A stretch of DNA of 20,470 nt. Origin: a virus. A program made the position numbers and the translations under genes. The stretch lies in the IMG/VR virus record IMGVR_UViG_3300027709_000005, positions 1 through 20,470 of that record. The stretch is one strand, 5' to 3'. Each line of letters opens with the position of its first letter. Position 1 is the stretch's first letter. Below the pieces are notes generated by a model. It had not been told where the DNA came from and made no database searches. It saw only the letters and a list, made by a program, of their open reading frames with translations. Shown here one piece after another: positions 1-7,319 of this stretch.

Positions 1-1248
1 AAAGAATTTCACAGTATTTATCGAGCTATCTCTAAACACTTTGAGCTGGAAAATGCTCTTCCTACTTTCGATGACCTATTACTTAGCATCCCCAGTAGGG
101 AAGTAAAAGAAAAAATAACTGCCTTAAAGTCTTTAGAGATAGAATCGGAACCCTACCTTCTTCTCGAGTATCTAAAAAATGAATATACTCAAGGAGAGTT
201 ATTAGATGAAATTGATAAGTATTTAGACAACTCTATAGCTATGTCTCGTGCAGAAGAGAATATAGAAGCAGTAGAAGAAATAGTATTAAACCTTAGAAAT
301 AAAGTAGACTTGGATGTAGAGTCTGTTAGTATGCAGAAAATATCTGTTCTAGCTACAGAAGAAGATATACAGAGTTATGTTTCATTAGGATTAAATGCAG
401 AATACGATCAAGGATTACGATTTACAAAGAACGATCTTATACTTCTTGGAGGTAGAAGAGGCGCAGGTAAGTCCTTTACCTGTACAAATATAGCGGTAAG
501 TCAGTATCTAAACGATGCTAGTTCTTTATATTTCACTATAGAAATGACTAAAGAACAATTGTTTAGACGAATGGTTTCCACCGCTACTGGTATCCCATTG
601 AAGAGAATCAATGATAGAATGATCTCTGATGTGGAATACGAAATACTTGCTAAATTTCAAGCAGGTAGGTTTGATGGGAGTGAAGAAACGTTGAATCGCT
701 ACTTAGAGACGAAAGACTTTGAGAAGTTCCAACAGGACGTTACTAAATTAGAACTACGAGAAACACAAATGGATATAGTATATGAGCCGTCACTTACTCT
801 AGCAAAGATTAAATCGGAGATAGAGCATAAGATATCGGTATCAGACGTAAAAGTAGTAATCGTAGACTATCTAAACCAAGTAAAACGTTCTAGTATTCCT
901 GGAAGGAATGGTCAGTACGACTGGACAGAGCAGATAGAAGTAAGTAAAGCTCTGAAACAGTATGCACAAGACTATGGAGTACTAATCTTCTCTCCTTACC
1001 AAACCGATGCAACCGGCGAAGCACGCTTCGCAAAAGGCATCCTTGATGCGGCTGATGCAGCCTTTGCGCTAGAAACATGGACGCCTCAAGATGCTTGTAT
1101 AACATTCGATTGTAAGAAGATGCGGAACGGATCTATGGATAGTTTCACAAGTGAGATGGAATGGGATACATTAAAAATTGGTCCCAACTCAGCCTTGAGT
1201 CCGACTCAGAAGGCAAAGCTAAAAGAGGATATGGAAGACGATGAATGA
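1..1248 (+). CDS. dnaB: Replicative DnaB-type DNA helicase, 5' end cut by window
   Basis: The reading frame is open from base 1, so the gene begins upstream of the window; the ATG at 241 is internal. The visible 415 residues hold part of a helical N-terminal region, a linker, and a RecA-like motor domain. The Walker A loop is GRRGAGKS at window residues 151-158, a catalytic-type Glu lies in FTIEMT near 181, and the Walker B stretch VVIVDY has its Asp at 289. Later segments SPYQTD and CKKMRNGS match the positions of the conserved DnaB motifs that sense nucleotide across the hexamer ring. The inferred role is a 5'-3' hexameric helicase unwinding the phage fork, working with the separate primase encoded downstream. 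It overlaps the next gene by 8 bases. An RNA-type inverted repeat lies inside it at 1016-1031. The family call is strong; the missing N-terminus leaves full length unknown. Confidence 0.93.
   Translation, partial: KEFHSIYRAISKHFELENALPTFDDLLLSIPSREVKEKITALKSLEIESEPYLLLEYLKNEYTQGELLDEIDKYLDNSIAMSRAEENIEAVEEIVLNLRNKVDLDVESVSMQKISVLATEEDIQSYVSLGLNAEYDQGLRFTKNDLILLGGRRGAGKSFTCTNIAVSQYLNDASSLYFTIEMTKEQLFRRMVSTATGIPLKRINDRMISDVEYEILAKFQAGRFDGSEETLNRYLETKDFEKFQQDVTKLELRETQMDIVYEPSLTLAKIKSEIEHKISVSDVKVVIVDYLNQVKRSSIPGRNGQYDWTEQIEVSKALKQYAQDYGVLIFSPYQTDATGEARFAKGILDAADAAFALETWTPQDACITFDCKKMRNGSMDSFTSEMEWDTLKIGPNSALSPTQKAKLKEDMEDDE
1016..1031. repeat. Inverted repeat GCGAAGC/GCTTCGC in the helicase gene
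   Basis: Seven-base perfect arms are separated by 2 bases, followed by CAAAAG-like sequence. A related GCGAAG/CTTCGC pair lies in nrdA at 13383-13401. Both are G+C-rich islands in otherwise AT-rich coding DNA; they may only reflect Ala/Arg codons. Confidence 0.45.
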
Positions 1249-1471
1249 GAATATCATGAGAGCTATGATGGAAGGCAACGTAAAGTTGCAGTACACTAGT
1301 CTTGTTTCTGGAAAAGAAAAAGAAATTATTGGAACTTTAAAAGGAAACCATATGGTGAATCAAAATAAAGAAAATCCAACTATAGTTTTTTGGGACGTAG
1401 ATAATAAAAAGTATGAAGACATAAGGTCTGATACTATAACAGGGTGGTTTAGAATGGAGGTACCGGAATGA
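1241..1471 (+). CDS. Small protein resembling phage SH3 beta-barrel (DUF2693-type) proteins
   Basis: This 76-residue protein starts inside the end of the helicase gene (8-base overlap) and ends in an ATGA overlap with the next microprotein. It is predicted to be mostly beta strand: alternating hydrophobic runs such as VKLQYTSL and TIVFWDVD, ending in a tryptophan-containing strand. The layout of a short N-terminal helix, a strand carrying a Lys/Glu-rich turn, then a 'WDV...' strand and a C-terminal 'DTITGW' strand is reminiscent of small SH3-like barrel proteins in T4-like phages, whose function is unknown. That link is from memory of the pattern and is tentative. Its position beside helicase and primase suggests co-expression with the replisome. 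Confidence 0.75.
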   Translation: MNENIMRAMMEGNVKLQYTSLVSGKEKEIIGTLKGNHMVNQNKENPTIVFWDVDNKKYEDIRSDTITGWFRMEVPE

Positions 1472-1548
1472 CTGAAGGAAAAGTTTGGCAATACTTTTTT
1501 GTTTTAGCAATACTTGTATTTATACTGGATAGTTGTGCAGGCGTATGA
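1468..1548 (+). CDS. 26-residue single-pass membrane microprotein
   Basis: The ATG at 1468 overlaps the preceding stop as ATGA, and its own stop overlaps the next ATG in the same way (1545-1548). An in-line GGAGG at 1456-1460 sits about 7 bases upstream, a good Shine-Dalgarno. The peptide has a short polar N-terminus (MTEGK) followed by one continuous hydrophobic stretch, residues 8-20 (YFFVLAILVFIL), and a short tail containing a Cys. This is a minimal membrane anchor. Function is unknown. The coupled starts and the ribosome binding site support real translation. The tail LDSC only loosely resembles a lipobox and would leave almost no mature protein, so a lipoprotein is unlikely. Confidence 0.62.
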   Translation: MTEGKVWQYFFVLAILVFILDSCAGV

Positions 1549-1679
1549 GCTATGATTTTTGGATAGGTTGTAGCGTAGTATTCAGTATTGTAGTTACTAT
1601 ACTTCTAGTAAGCTTTGAGGAACTTAGGCTTCGTGAGTCAGGTCTTAGTGGGGTAAGCCCCGAAAAAAAGGGAAAATAA
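1545..1679 (+). CDS. 44-residue single-pass membrane microprotein
   Basis: The start is an ATGA overlap with the previous microprotein. Residues 6-24 form one hydrophobic segment (WIGCSVVFSIVVTILLVSF), followed by a charged tail (EELRLRES, then a Lys-rich end), so a cytoplasmic C-terminus is likely by the positive-inside rule. The stop lies 2 bases before the next ATG. No homologue is recognised. The two back-to-back membrane peptides could be a pair acting together, but the sequence gives no direct sign of lysis function: there is no holin-like dual start and no endolysin nearby. Confidence 0.62.
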   Translation: MSYDFWIGCSVVFSIVVTILLVSFEELRLRESGLSGVSPEKKGK

Positions 1680-1681
1680 AA

Positions 1682-1903
1682 ATGAAAACGTACTTAATGG
1701 AAATAGTAACTGGAGACGGAGTAACTACTGTATATCATGGACATACTCCATATAGTAATCTGGCACATAAATGGGCTAGAGATTATACACAAGAAGGAGG
1801 TAGTAGAGTGATAGGGGTATCAACTACCTATGTTAATAATCGAATAAGTAAGGTAGCAAGAATTACAGAAATAGAAGAGTATAAACATGAAATTACTTCT
1901 TGA
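1682..1903 (+). CDS. Hypothetical 73-residue protein
   Basis: This is a soluble-looking small protein with an alternating strand/helix pattern: an N-terminal strand (YLMEIVTGDG), a helix around 'NLAHKWARDY', then strands ending in acidic residues. It has no cysteines, no signal peptide and no recognised motif. It starts 2 bases after the preceding microprotein stop. The sequence upstream is purine-rich (AAAAAGGGAAAA) but is not a clear Shine-Dalgarno. Its stop codon overlaps the -35 box of the promoter at 1900-1928, so it is the last gene of the first transcriptional segment in the window. Function is unknown. Confidence 0.68.
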   Translation: MKTYLMEIVTGDGVTTVYHGHTPYSNLAHKWARDYTQEGGSRVIGVSTTYVNNRISKVARITEIEEYKHEITS

Positions 1904-1928
1904 CATTTATTTTAAAATTTGAGATAAT
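1900..1928 (+). promoter_or_regulatory. Sigma70-type promoter with extended -10, in front of the primase
   Basis: A perfect -35 TTGACA (1900-1905) and a -10 GATAAT (1923-1928) are 17 bases apart, with a TGa extended -10 at 1920-1922. Counting seven positions on from the -10 puts +1 at 1935, exactly the A of the primase ATG. It shares TTCTTGACATT and the downstream TTTGA-ATAATATA elements with the promoter at 6887-6915. Confidence 0.82.
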
Positions 1929-1934
1929 ATAACA

Positions 1935-2771
1935 ATGGATGTAATAGAACTTTTAAATAAACAACAATTAGTTTACACCGTATCTGGACAAGACTTCCAG
2001 ATTAAGTGTTTAAATCCAGATCATGATGACCGTAATCCTTCACTAAGAGTGGACAAGGTTACGGGAGTCATGCATTGTTTTAGTTGTGGATTTAGAGGTA
2101 ATGTATTTACTCATTTCGGGACAGCTCCAAGTGCTAAAGAAGTACGCTTGCATAAAGTAAGAGCAAAAGTAAACGCTATACGATCTGAGAATGTAGGATT
2201 AAAAATACCGGAGAAGTCCACTAGATATGTAGGGTCTTTTCGAGGTATTAGTGCTGATACACTAGCCCAATTCGAGGCATTTACTCATTTTGAGAAAGAG
2301 TATGCTAGTAGATTAGTATTTCCTATACGAGATATCACAGGAAAGGTAAGAGTATTCTTAGGTCGAGCAATGGATAATACTATTGACCCTAAGTATATGA
2401 TTCATCCTCGTGGCAGTAAAATGCCTTTGTTCCCTTCAGTACCAGATATACGAGAAGGAACAATAATATTAGTAGAAGGCATCTTTGATGCTCTTAATCT
2501 TATAGATAAGGGACTCACAAATGCCGTTTGCTGTTTTGGTACAAATAACATGGATATCTATAAAGTATCTTTGTTAAAAATACTAGGAGTAAAAGGAATA
2601 CACATATTTTTTGACGGGGATTTAGCTGGTGAACAGGCTGCAGAAAAAGTAGCAGATTTATGTAATGAGGCAGGTCTACAATCAGATGTAGTCCCTATAG
2701 CAAAAGGAACAGACCCTGGAGATTTAACTCCAGAAAGAATTAATGATTTAAAGGAATTTTTATATGGCTAA
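1935..2771 (+). CDS. dnaG: DnaG-type DNA primase
   Basis: This 278-residue primase makes RNA primers for lagging-strand synthesis. The N-terminus has a CHC2-type zinc ribbon with Cys25, His30, Cys48 and Cys51 (HCFSC). A catalytic-core segment follows near residues 128-144 (FPIRDITGKVRVFLGR), then a TOPRIM domain with VEGIFDAL (Glu181) and FFDGDLAG (Asp227, Asp229). It is much shorter than E. coli DnaG (581 residues) and lacks a recognisable helicase-interaction domain, as in other phage primases. Unlike T7, primase and helicase are separate genes. No Shine-Dalgarno precedes the ATG, and the promoter at 1900-1928 places the transcript start at the ATG itself, so translation may be leaderless. 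It overlaps the polymerase gene by 8 bases. Confidence 0.93.
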   Translation: MDVIELLNKQQLVYTVSGQDFQIKCLNPDHDDRNPSLRVDKVTGVMHCFSCGFRGNVFTHFGTAPSAKEVRLHKVRAKVNAIRSENVGLKIPEKSTRYVGSFRGISADTLAQFEAFTHFEKEYASRLVFPIRDITGKVRVFLGRAMDNTIDPKYMIHPRGSKMPLFPSVPDIREGTIILVEGIFDALNLIDKGLTNAVCCFGTNNMDIYKVSLLKILGVKGIHIFFDGDLAGEQAAEKVADLCNEAGLQSDVVPIAKGTDPGDLTPERINDLKEFLYG

Positions 2772-5046
2772 TGTTGCATTAGTAGAGAAAGTACCAAGTA
2801 AAACTGACTTTGTGAGGCATTTTGAAAATGAGTTTCAATTCGATAGATTTTCACTGTGCTCGGATACGACTAAAAAGAAGATATTAAAGAGAGATGTAGA
2901 TATTGAAATCAGTATAGATGATTACGAGTTCATAATCTTAGTTGGATCAGAAGCATTACAGCATTTTACAAAAGAACGTTCTATAACAGAGCATTGTGGA
3001 CGACTAATAAATGATAAGTTTATACCTGTGATAAACCCAGGTATGTTAGCATTTAAACCCGAAGCTAGAGAGACTTGGGACGATGCTTTGAATAAGTTAA
3101 AGAAGTATATTTCTGGTGAGCTTACTAGTACTAAGATTGATGAGTCTAAGTTCTATGGTATTGTGGAAACACAAGAAGCAATAGAGTGGTTAAAGGCCGC
3201 TAAAGCCAGTAATAGTACTAAAATTGCAGTTGATACTGAGACAACAGGATTATATCCCCGTGATGGGTATATTCTCGGTATTTCTATGTGCGTAGATCCT
3301 GAGACCGCTGTTTACATTAATTCTGATTGTGTTGATGATGAAGTTGTTGATTTAATGCAGTCTATATTCAATGAGAAACAGGTAATAATGCATAACGCTA
3401 AGTTTGACTTGGCTATGTTAGAGTATCATTTCAATTTTGAGTTCCCAACTATAGATGACACGATGTTAATGTCTTATATGTTGAATGAAGTACCAGGAAA
3501 CCACGGATTGAAAGGATTGGCTATCAAACATACTCCATATGGAGACTATGAAAAGCCAATGTATGAATTTATGGACGACTACTGTCGTAGAAACGGACTA
3601 CTCAAGGGAGATTTTACTTGGGATATGATTCCGTTTGATTTAATACAAGTATACGCCGCAATGGATGCGTGTGTTACTTATAGGATCTATGAAGTCTTTG
3701 AAACAGAATTAAACAAAGACGTACAGATCCGTAGAGTTTATAAAAACTTATTAATTCCTGCAATGCGCTTTCTAAAAGACATACAGGAAACGGGTGTCCC
3801 GTTCGATAGAAAAAGACTAGAGATTTCTCAGAATCTAATGGAAGATGATATACAGATAGCCATAGATAAGTTAGAGAAACATCAAGAAGTAAGGAGTTTT
3901 CAAGAGTTTCAGGGCAAAGATTTCAACCCGAACAGTACCCTTCAATTACGAAAGTTATTGTTCGATTTTATAGGACTAAAGCCTACTGGAAAGAAGACAG
4001 GTACAGGAGCCCACTCAACAGATGCAGAAGTCCTACAAGAACTAGGAGAACAACATGAGGTTCCGACACTCATTCTCGACATTAGGCAGAAGAGCAAGAT
4101 TAAGAATACGTACCTTGACAAGATCATTCCACAGTTGGATAGGGACAGCCATCTCCGTACTAATTTTAATCTTCACGGCACTACTTCTGGTCGCCTTAGC
4201 AGTTCCGGCAAATTAAATATGCAACAAATACCCAGAGACAATCCTATTGTCAAAGGGTGTATAAAAGCAAAAGAAGGTCATCAGATAGTTGCAATGGACT
4301 TGACAACTGCTGAAGTATATGTGGCAGCAATATTAGCCAAGGATAATAAGCTACAAAATGTGTTTAGACAAGGCGGTAACTTTCATAGTACAATCGCTAA
4401 AACAGTATTCCACCTACCTTGTGAAGTGGAAGAGGTAGCAGAGTATTACTCTGTTAAAAGACAAGCAGCTAAAGCTGTTACTTTCGGTATTATGTACGGC
4501 GCAGGCCCGCATAAAATATCACAACAAGTCACAAAAGACTCAGGAACATACTTTAGTCTAAATGAAGCTCAAGAAGTAATTAATGATTACTTTGGAGAGT
4601 TTTCTAAGCTAAAATATTGGTTGGAGAATATGAAAGATGAGATTCAACGTAAAGGATTTATCTATTCTATTTTTGGGCGTAAGCGTAGGCTGCCTAATGT
4701 ATTTAGTAGTGATAAGGGAGTTGCCTCCCACGAAGTACGAAGTGGAATTAATTTCCTCGTGCAATCAACTGCTTCAGATATAAACCTACTGGGTGCAATA
4801 GAAATGAATAAGCATATAAAAGAACATGATCTAAAAAGTCGTATCTTTGCTCTTGTTCATGACTCTATTCTAGCAGAAGTACCTGAGCATGAAGTCGATT
4901 ACTATTGTGATAAACTAAAATACTTTATTCAGAAGCCTAGAGAAGGCTGTGTAATAGAGGGAGCCCCCATCGGATGTGACTTTGATGTGGGAGAGGATTA
5001 TAGCTTTGGAAAATTCCAAAAAACATACGGACAGATGGGAACATAG
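2764..5046 (+). CDS. polA: Family A DNA polymerase with 3'-5' exonuclease and glycosylase-like N-terminus
   Basis: This 760-residue protein is the phage replicase. Residues about 50-115 resemble a degenerate family 4-type uracil-DNA glycosylase fold (VGSEAL, SITEHCGR, then a PVINPGML segment) without obvious catalytic residues. The 3'-5' exonuclease follows: Exo I Asp157/Glu159 (DTETTG), Exo II Asp215 (HNAKFDL), Exo III Tyr297/Asp301 (YAAMD). The polymerase domain has TSGRLSS near 474-480, motif A with Asp512 (MDLTTAE), motif B R566-K570-F574-Y578 (RQAAKAVTFGIMYG), and motif C His699-Asp700-Ser701. Motif C thus reads HDS where E. coli Pol I has HDE. The residue equivalent to E. coli F762 is Phe574, a state usually linked to virulent marine phages. 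No 5'-3' nuclease domain is fused; that activity is encoded at 11532-12368. Confidence 0.96.
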   Translation: MANVALVEKVPSKTDFVRHFENEFQFDRFSLCSDTTKKKILKRDVDIEISIDDYEFIILVGSEALQHFTKERSITEHCGRLINDKFIPVINPGMLAFKPEARETWDDALNKLKKYISGELTSTKIDESKFYGIVETQEAIEWLKAAKASNSTKIAVDTETTGLYPRDGYILGISMCVDPETAVYINSDCVDDEVVDLMQSIFNEKQVIMHNAKFDLAMLEYHFNFEFPTIDDTMLMSYMLNEVPGNHGLKGLAIKHTPYGDYEKPMYEFMDDYCRRNGLLKGDFTWDMIPFDLIQVYAAMDACVTYRIYEVFETELNKDVQIRRVYKNLLIPAMRFLKDIQETGVPFDRKRLEISQNLMEDDIQIAIDKLEKHQEVRSFQEFQGKDFNPNSTLQLRKLLFDFIGLKPTGKKTGTGAHSTDAEVLQELGEQHEVPTLILDIRQKSKIKNTYLDKIIPQLDRDSHLRTNFNLHGTTSGRLSSSGKLNMQQIPRDNPIVKGCIKAKEGHQIVAMDLTTAEVYVAAILAKDNKLQNVFRQGGNFHSTIAKTVFHLPCEVEEVAEYYSVKRQAAKAVTFGIMYGAGPHKISQQVTKDSGTYFSLNEAQEVINDYFGEFSKLKYWLENMKDEIQRKGFIYSIFGRKRRLPNVFSSDKGVASHEVRSGINFLVQSTASDINLLGAIEMNKHIKEHDLKSRIFALVHDSILAEVPEHEVDYYCDKLKYFIQKPREGCVIEGAPIGCDFDVGEDYSFGKFQKTYGQMGT

Positions 5047-5134
5047 ATGGAAATGGTTTTACGAAATAGTCGGCGTTATAACGTGTTGTTTAATAGTAAG
5101 TAACATAATTTTAACATGGTTATCGCAGATTTAA
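4985..5134 (+). CDS. Membrane microprotein overlapping polymerase end (42-49 residues)
   Basis: In the frame offset from the polymerase, an open frame runs from ATG 4985 to TAA 5132-5134. It encodes a Lys/Arg/Trp-rich N-terminus (TDRWEHRWKWFYE) and a clear hydrophobic segment at residues 28-46 (IVGVITCCLIVSNIILTWL). A better start may be TTG at 5006 (42 residues), because GGAGAGGA lies just upstream of it. The frame fills the otherwise empty gap between polymerase and the 5116 gene and overlaps that gene by 19 bases. Its amphipathic-then-hydrophobic design looks like real protein rather than chance. Function is unknown. The exact start is uncertain. Confidence 0.6.
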   Translation: MWERIIALENSKKHTDRWEHRWKWFYEIVGVITCCLIVSNIILTWLSQI

Positions 5135-5598
5135 CATTCCCACTTTTTATTTTGTCACAAGATGCAGACATTGAAGAGATCGATGGGATTCTGTTCGCCG
5201 ATGGAAAATGTTTGGACGATAAGAATACACCAGGCTCAACCTTAGGTAGGAGAAGATTACGTACTTCTTATCCTAATTTGTATCCGTTAAGTAAAGCAGT
5301 ACATGATATTCCTTCCCTTTTAAAGTCTTCTGCTAAAAGATTTATAAACGAAGAAGGACAGGTTTTTAGCTATGAGAAGTCTCGTATGGTTCCTTTAAAA
5401 TATCATCTAATAAAGAAAGTGCGAACTAAAGAAACAGCGAGTTTGGTATGGATTGAAGATATTAATTTTCCCTTTGAAGTACCAAGACCGCCCGATGCCG
5501 GTATGACATGGGCAGGTATATTGTATGAACACAGCCATCCGTGGTTGTTGTATGAATTTTCAGAACAAATGAAAAAGGACACAAAACGAAAGATATGA
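5116..5598 (+). CDS. Hypothetical 160-residue protein coupled to the SF2 helicase
   Basis: No family is recognised. The protein is soluble-looking. Residues 1-30 alternate hydrophobic and acidic segments (LTFPLFILSQDADIEEIDG); a basic stretch lies near 44-49 (GRRRLR), and the C-terminus is lysine-rich. A possible metal or nucleotide motif cannot be assigned; HSHP near 138-141 is the only notable His cluster. The ATG at 5116 is the first start after an in-frame TAA at 5101. It lacks a strong Shine-Dalgarno and probably depends on coupling to the overlapping microprotein. Its stop overlaps the helicase ATG (ATGA at 5595-5598), so it is co-translated with that helicase and may be a partner of it; this is inferred from position only. 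Confidence 0.82.
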   Translation: MVIADLTFPLFILSQDADIEEIDGILFADGKCLDDKNTPGSTLGRRRLRTSYPNLYPLSKAVHDIPSLLKSSAKRFINEEGQVFSYEKSRMVPLKYHLIKKVRTKETASLVWIEDINFPFEVPRPPDAGMTWAGILYEHSHPWLLYEFSEQMKKDTKRKI

Positions 5599-6875
5599 AA
5601 GCCGTAGTTTCCGATAAAATCTACATGAATATAGATCCTGCTACTCAGGCTATTATTGATAAAGAGTTAACTTACTCTATACCTTCATATAATCCTATGG
5701 ACCCCCCTACAATTATTAAGAACATGGGCATTATTAAAAAGGGTATGATAACAGTTCCCTCAGGTCGATTCGATTTAGTACCTGAGGAGTATGAAATATC
5801 GGATAAAAGAACGCTTGCGCCGATGGACTTCCCAGATTTTCGCTACGAATTACGTGCGAGCCAAAAAGAGGTTTATGAGGCAATAGAAGACAACTGTATA
5901 ATTAACGCTTGGGTCAGTTGGGGTAAGACATTTACGGGTTTAGCAATCGCAGCTAAACTTAAACAGAAAACATTAGTAATAGTACATACAGTAGCACTAC
6001 GAAGTCAGTGGGAAAAAGAAGTAGAAAAAGTATTTGGATTTAAACCTGCCATAATAGGTAGTGGGAAGTTCGACCTAACAGGTCCAATCGTCATAGGCAA
6101 TGTCCAAACTCTCACAAGGCGAGTGCCCGACATAGCTAATGAATTCGGGACAATCATACTTGATGAGATGCATCATGTATCCTCTCCGACGTTTAGGAAA
6201 ATTATTGATAAATGTCGAGCAAGATATAAGATTGGCCTGTCAGGAACAATCGAGAGAAAGGATGGGAAGCACGTCGTGTTTAGGGATTATTTTAGCCCTA
6301 CAGTCTATGCTCCACCTAAAGAAAATTATATGCCGCCTAGAATAAATATCATCCATTCGGAGATCAGATTTCTAGACGGTGGAGGTACTCCTTGGGCTAA
6401 AAAGATAAATCATTTAGCATACAATGAAGAGTATCAACATGAAATAGCTATCATCGCTGCGGGCTATGCTGCAAAAGGACACAAGGTTTTAGTAGTAGGA
6501 GATAGAGTAGAATTCTTAAAGAAGTGTGCCAATCTAGTGGGAGATAGTGCAATTGTGATAACAGGAGAAACTCCACACGAAGAAAGACCCGCTATGATGG
6601 AGTTGATAAACAAAGATAAAAATGTATTGTTTGGCACACAGTCAATATTTTCAGAAGGAGTGTCTTTAGATGCACTAAGTTGCCTTGTACTAGGCACTCC
6701 TGTAAACAATGATCCGTTATTAACTCAGCTAATTGGTCGAGTAATAAGGATAAAAGAAGGTAAGAAAGACCCTGTAATTGTGGATATTAATTTAAGAGGC
6801 ACCACAGCTAGGAGACAAGCTAGCAATCGTACAGGGTACTACCTTAAGCAGGGATATGAAATCAAAAACATATAG
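5595..6875 (+). CDS. uvsW: UvsW/SSL2-like superfamily 2 helicase
   Basis: This 426-residue protein has the full set of SF2 motifs. A Q-like segment near 87-96 (LRASQKEVYE) precedes motif I at 107-112, read as VSWGKT. Motif II is DEMH at 190-193, motif III SGT at 216-218, and motif VI QLIGRVIR at 378-385. An N-terminal accessory region of about 80 residues precedes the motor, as in T4 UvsW. By family, UvsW unwinds branched DNA and R-loops and helps switch from origin- to recombination-dependent replication; the nearby gp46/47- and gp32-like genes fit that role. The motif I sequence is unusual: the GxGK core is replaced by SWGK. The gene starts at an ATGA overlap and ends 11 bases before the -35 of the next promoter. 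Confidence 0.9.
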   Translation: MKAVVSDKIYMNIDPATQAIIDKELTYSIPSYNPMDPPTIIKNMGIIKKGMITVPSGRFDLVPEEYEISDKRTLAPMDFPDFRYELRASQKEVYEAIEDNCIINAWVSWGKTFTGLAIAAKLKQKTLVIVHTVALRSQWEKEVEKVFGFKPAIIGSGKFDLTGPIVIGNVQTLTRRVPDIANEFGTIILDEMHHVSSPTFRKIIDKCRARYKIGLSGTIERKDGKHVVFRDYFSPTVYAPPKENYMPPRINIIHSEIRFLDGGGTPWAKKINHLAYNEEYQHEIAIIAAGYAAKGHKVLVVGDRVEFLKKCANLVGDSAIVITGETPHEERPAMMELINKDKNVLFGTQSIFSEGVSLDALSCLVLGTPVNNDPLLTQLIGRVIRIKEGKKDPVIVDINLRGTTARRQASNRTGYYLKQGYEIKNI

Positions 6876-6886
6876 AAAAATAGTTC

Positions 6887-6915
6887 TTGACATTCCGAGC
6901 CGACTTTGATATAAT
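6887..6915 (+). promoter_or_regulatory. Consensus extended -10 sigma70-type promoter
   Basis: This has perfect TTGACA (6887-6892), a 17-base spacer, perfect TATAAT (6910-6915) and a TGa extended -10 at 6907-6909. It is the second copy of the arrangement at 1900-1928, with shared flanks. The predicted +1 is near 6921-6923, a few bases downstream of the annotated ATG at 6918. Transcripts from it would therefore lack that ATG and chiefly serve the genes from 7310 onward. Confidence 0.87.
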
Positions 6916-6917
6916 AT

Positions 6918-7319
6918 ATGACACTATTTAATTGGAAAAAAATCGTAAAAGATACAGGTGGAAAAACCAAAGACATACTTGCAATAATGCATTGGCTGAC
7001 CTTTAAACAGGTTCCACAAAGTAAAAACGATATATTATTTAGATATTTTGAAAGAAACTATGCGGGAGACTCCTTTTTAGTGAACGCAGAAAGTCTCTTT
7101 TTTAAAAAACATAATTACGATATAGCTGAGATAATGCAGTACTTTTCTTTAGCAAGTTATCGTAGTTTTGCTAAGTATGTCCACGGACGTACTGTAACAC
7201 TAGACTTCTTTCACGTAGAAGTGGAAGAAGACGCAATCGACAACAACAGACTACTTACTTTAGAGGATGATCTCATCCACTTTAAGTATGAAGACGCAAG
7301 GAGAAAAATATGGCTCTAA
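6918..7319 (+). CDS. Hypothetical 133-residue protein upstream of the gp32-like gene
   Basis: This is a helix-rich protein with aromatic clusters (FNWKK at the N-terminus, DILFRYFERNY, QYFSLASYRSFAKY) and an acidic middle-to-end region (VEVEEDAIDNN, LEDDL). No known family is recognised. The first ATG (6918) lies only 2 bases beyond the -10 box and has no Shine-Dalgarno. On transcripts from the adjacent promoter the usable start would be further in, for example Met24 at 6987, whereas read-through from the helicase operon would allow the full protein. It overlaps the next gene by 10 bases, and that gene's Shine-Dalgarno (AAGGAG) lies inside it. Position before the single-stranded DNA binding protein suggests a DNA replication or repair role, but nothing in the sequence proves it. 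Confidence 0.72.
   Translation: MTLFNWKKIVKDTGGKTKDILAIMHWLTFKQVPQSKNDILFRYFERNYAGDSFLVNAESLFFKKHNYDIAEIMQYFSLASYRSFAKYVHGRTVTLDFFHVEVEEDAIDNNRLLTLEDDLIHFKYEDARRKIWL

Noticed and set aside
241-1248. Helicase starting at ATG 241
   Set aside because: The frame is open and protein-like back to base 1, so the gene starts outside the window.
1468-1548. Lipoprotein (spanin-like) reading of the 26-residue peptide
   Set aside because: LDSC is a poor lipobox and would leave only four mature residues; no partner spanin is evident.
4104-4140. TTGACA in the polymerase gene as an internal promoter
   Set aside because: No acceptable -10 at 16-18 bases; the same applies to TTGACA near 4289, 9408 and 14206.
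5047-5103. 18-residue frame beginning MEMVLRNS after the polymerase
   Set aside because: Very short and hydrophilic; the offset frame encoding a clear membrane helix covers the same bases better.
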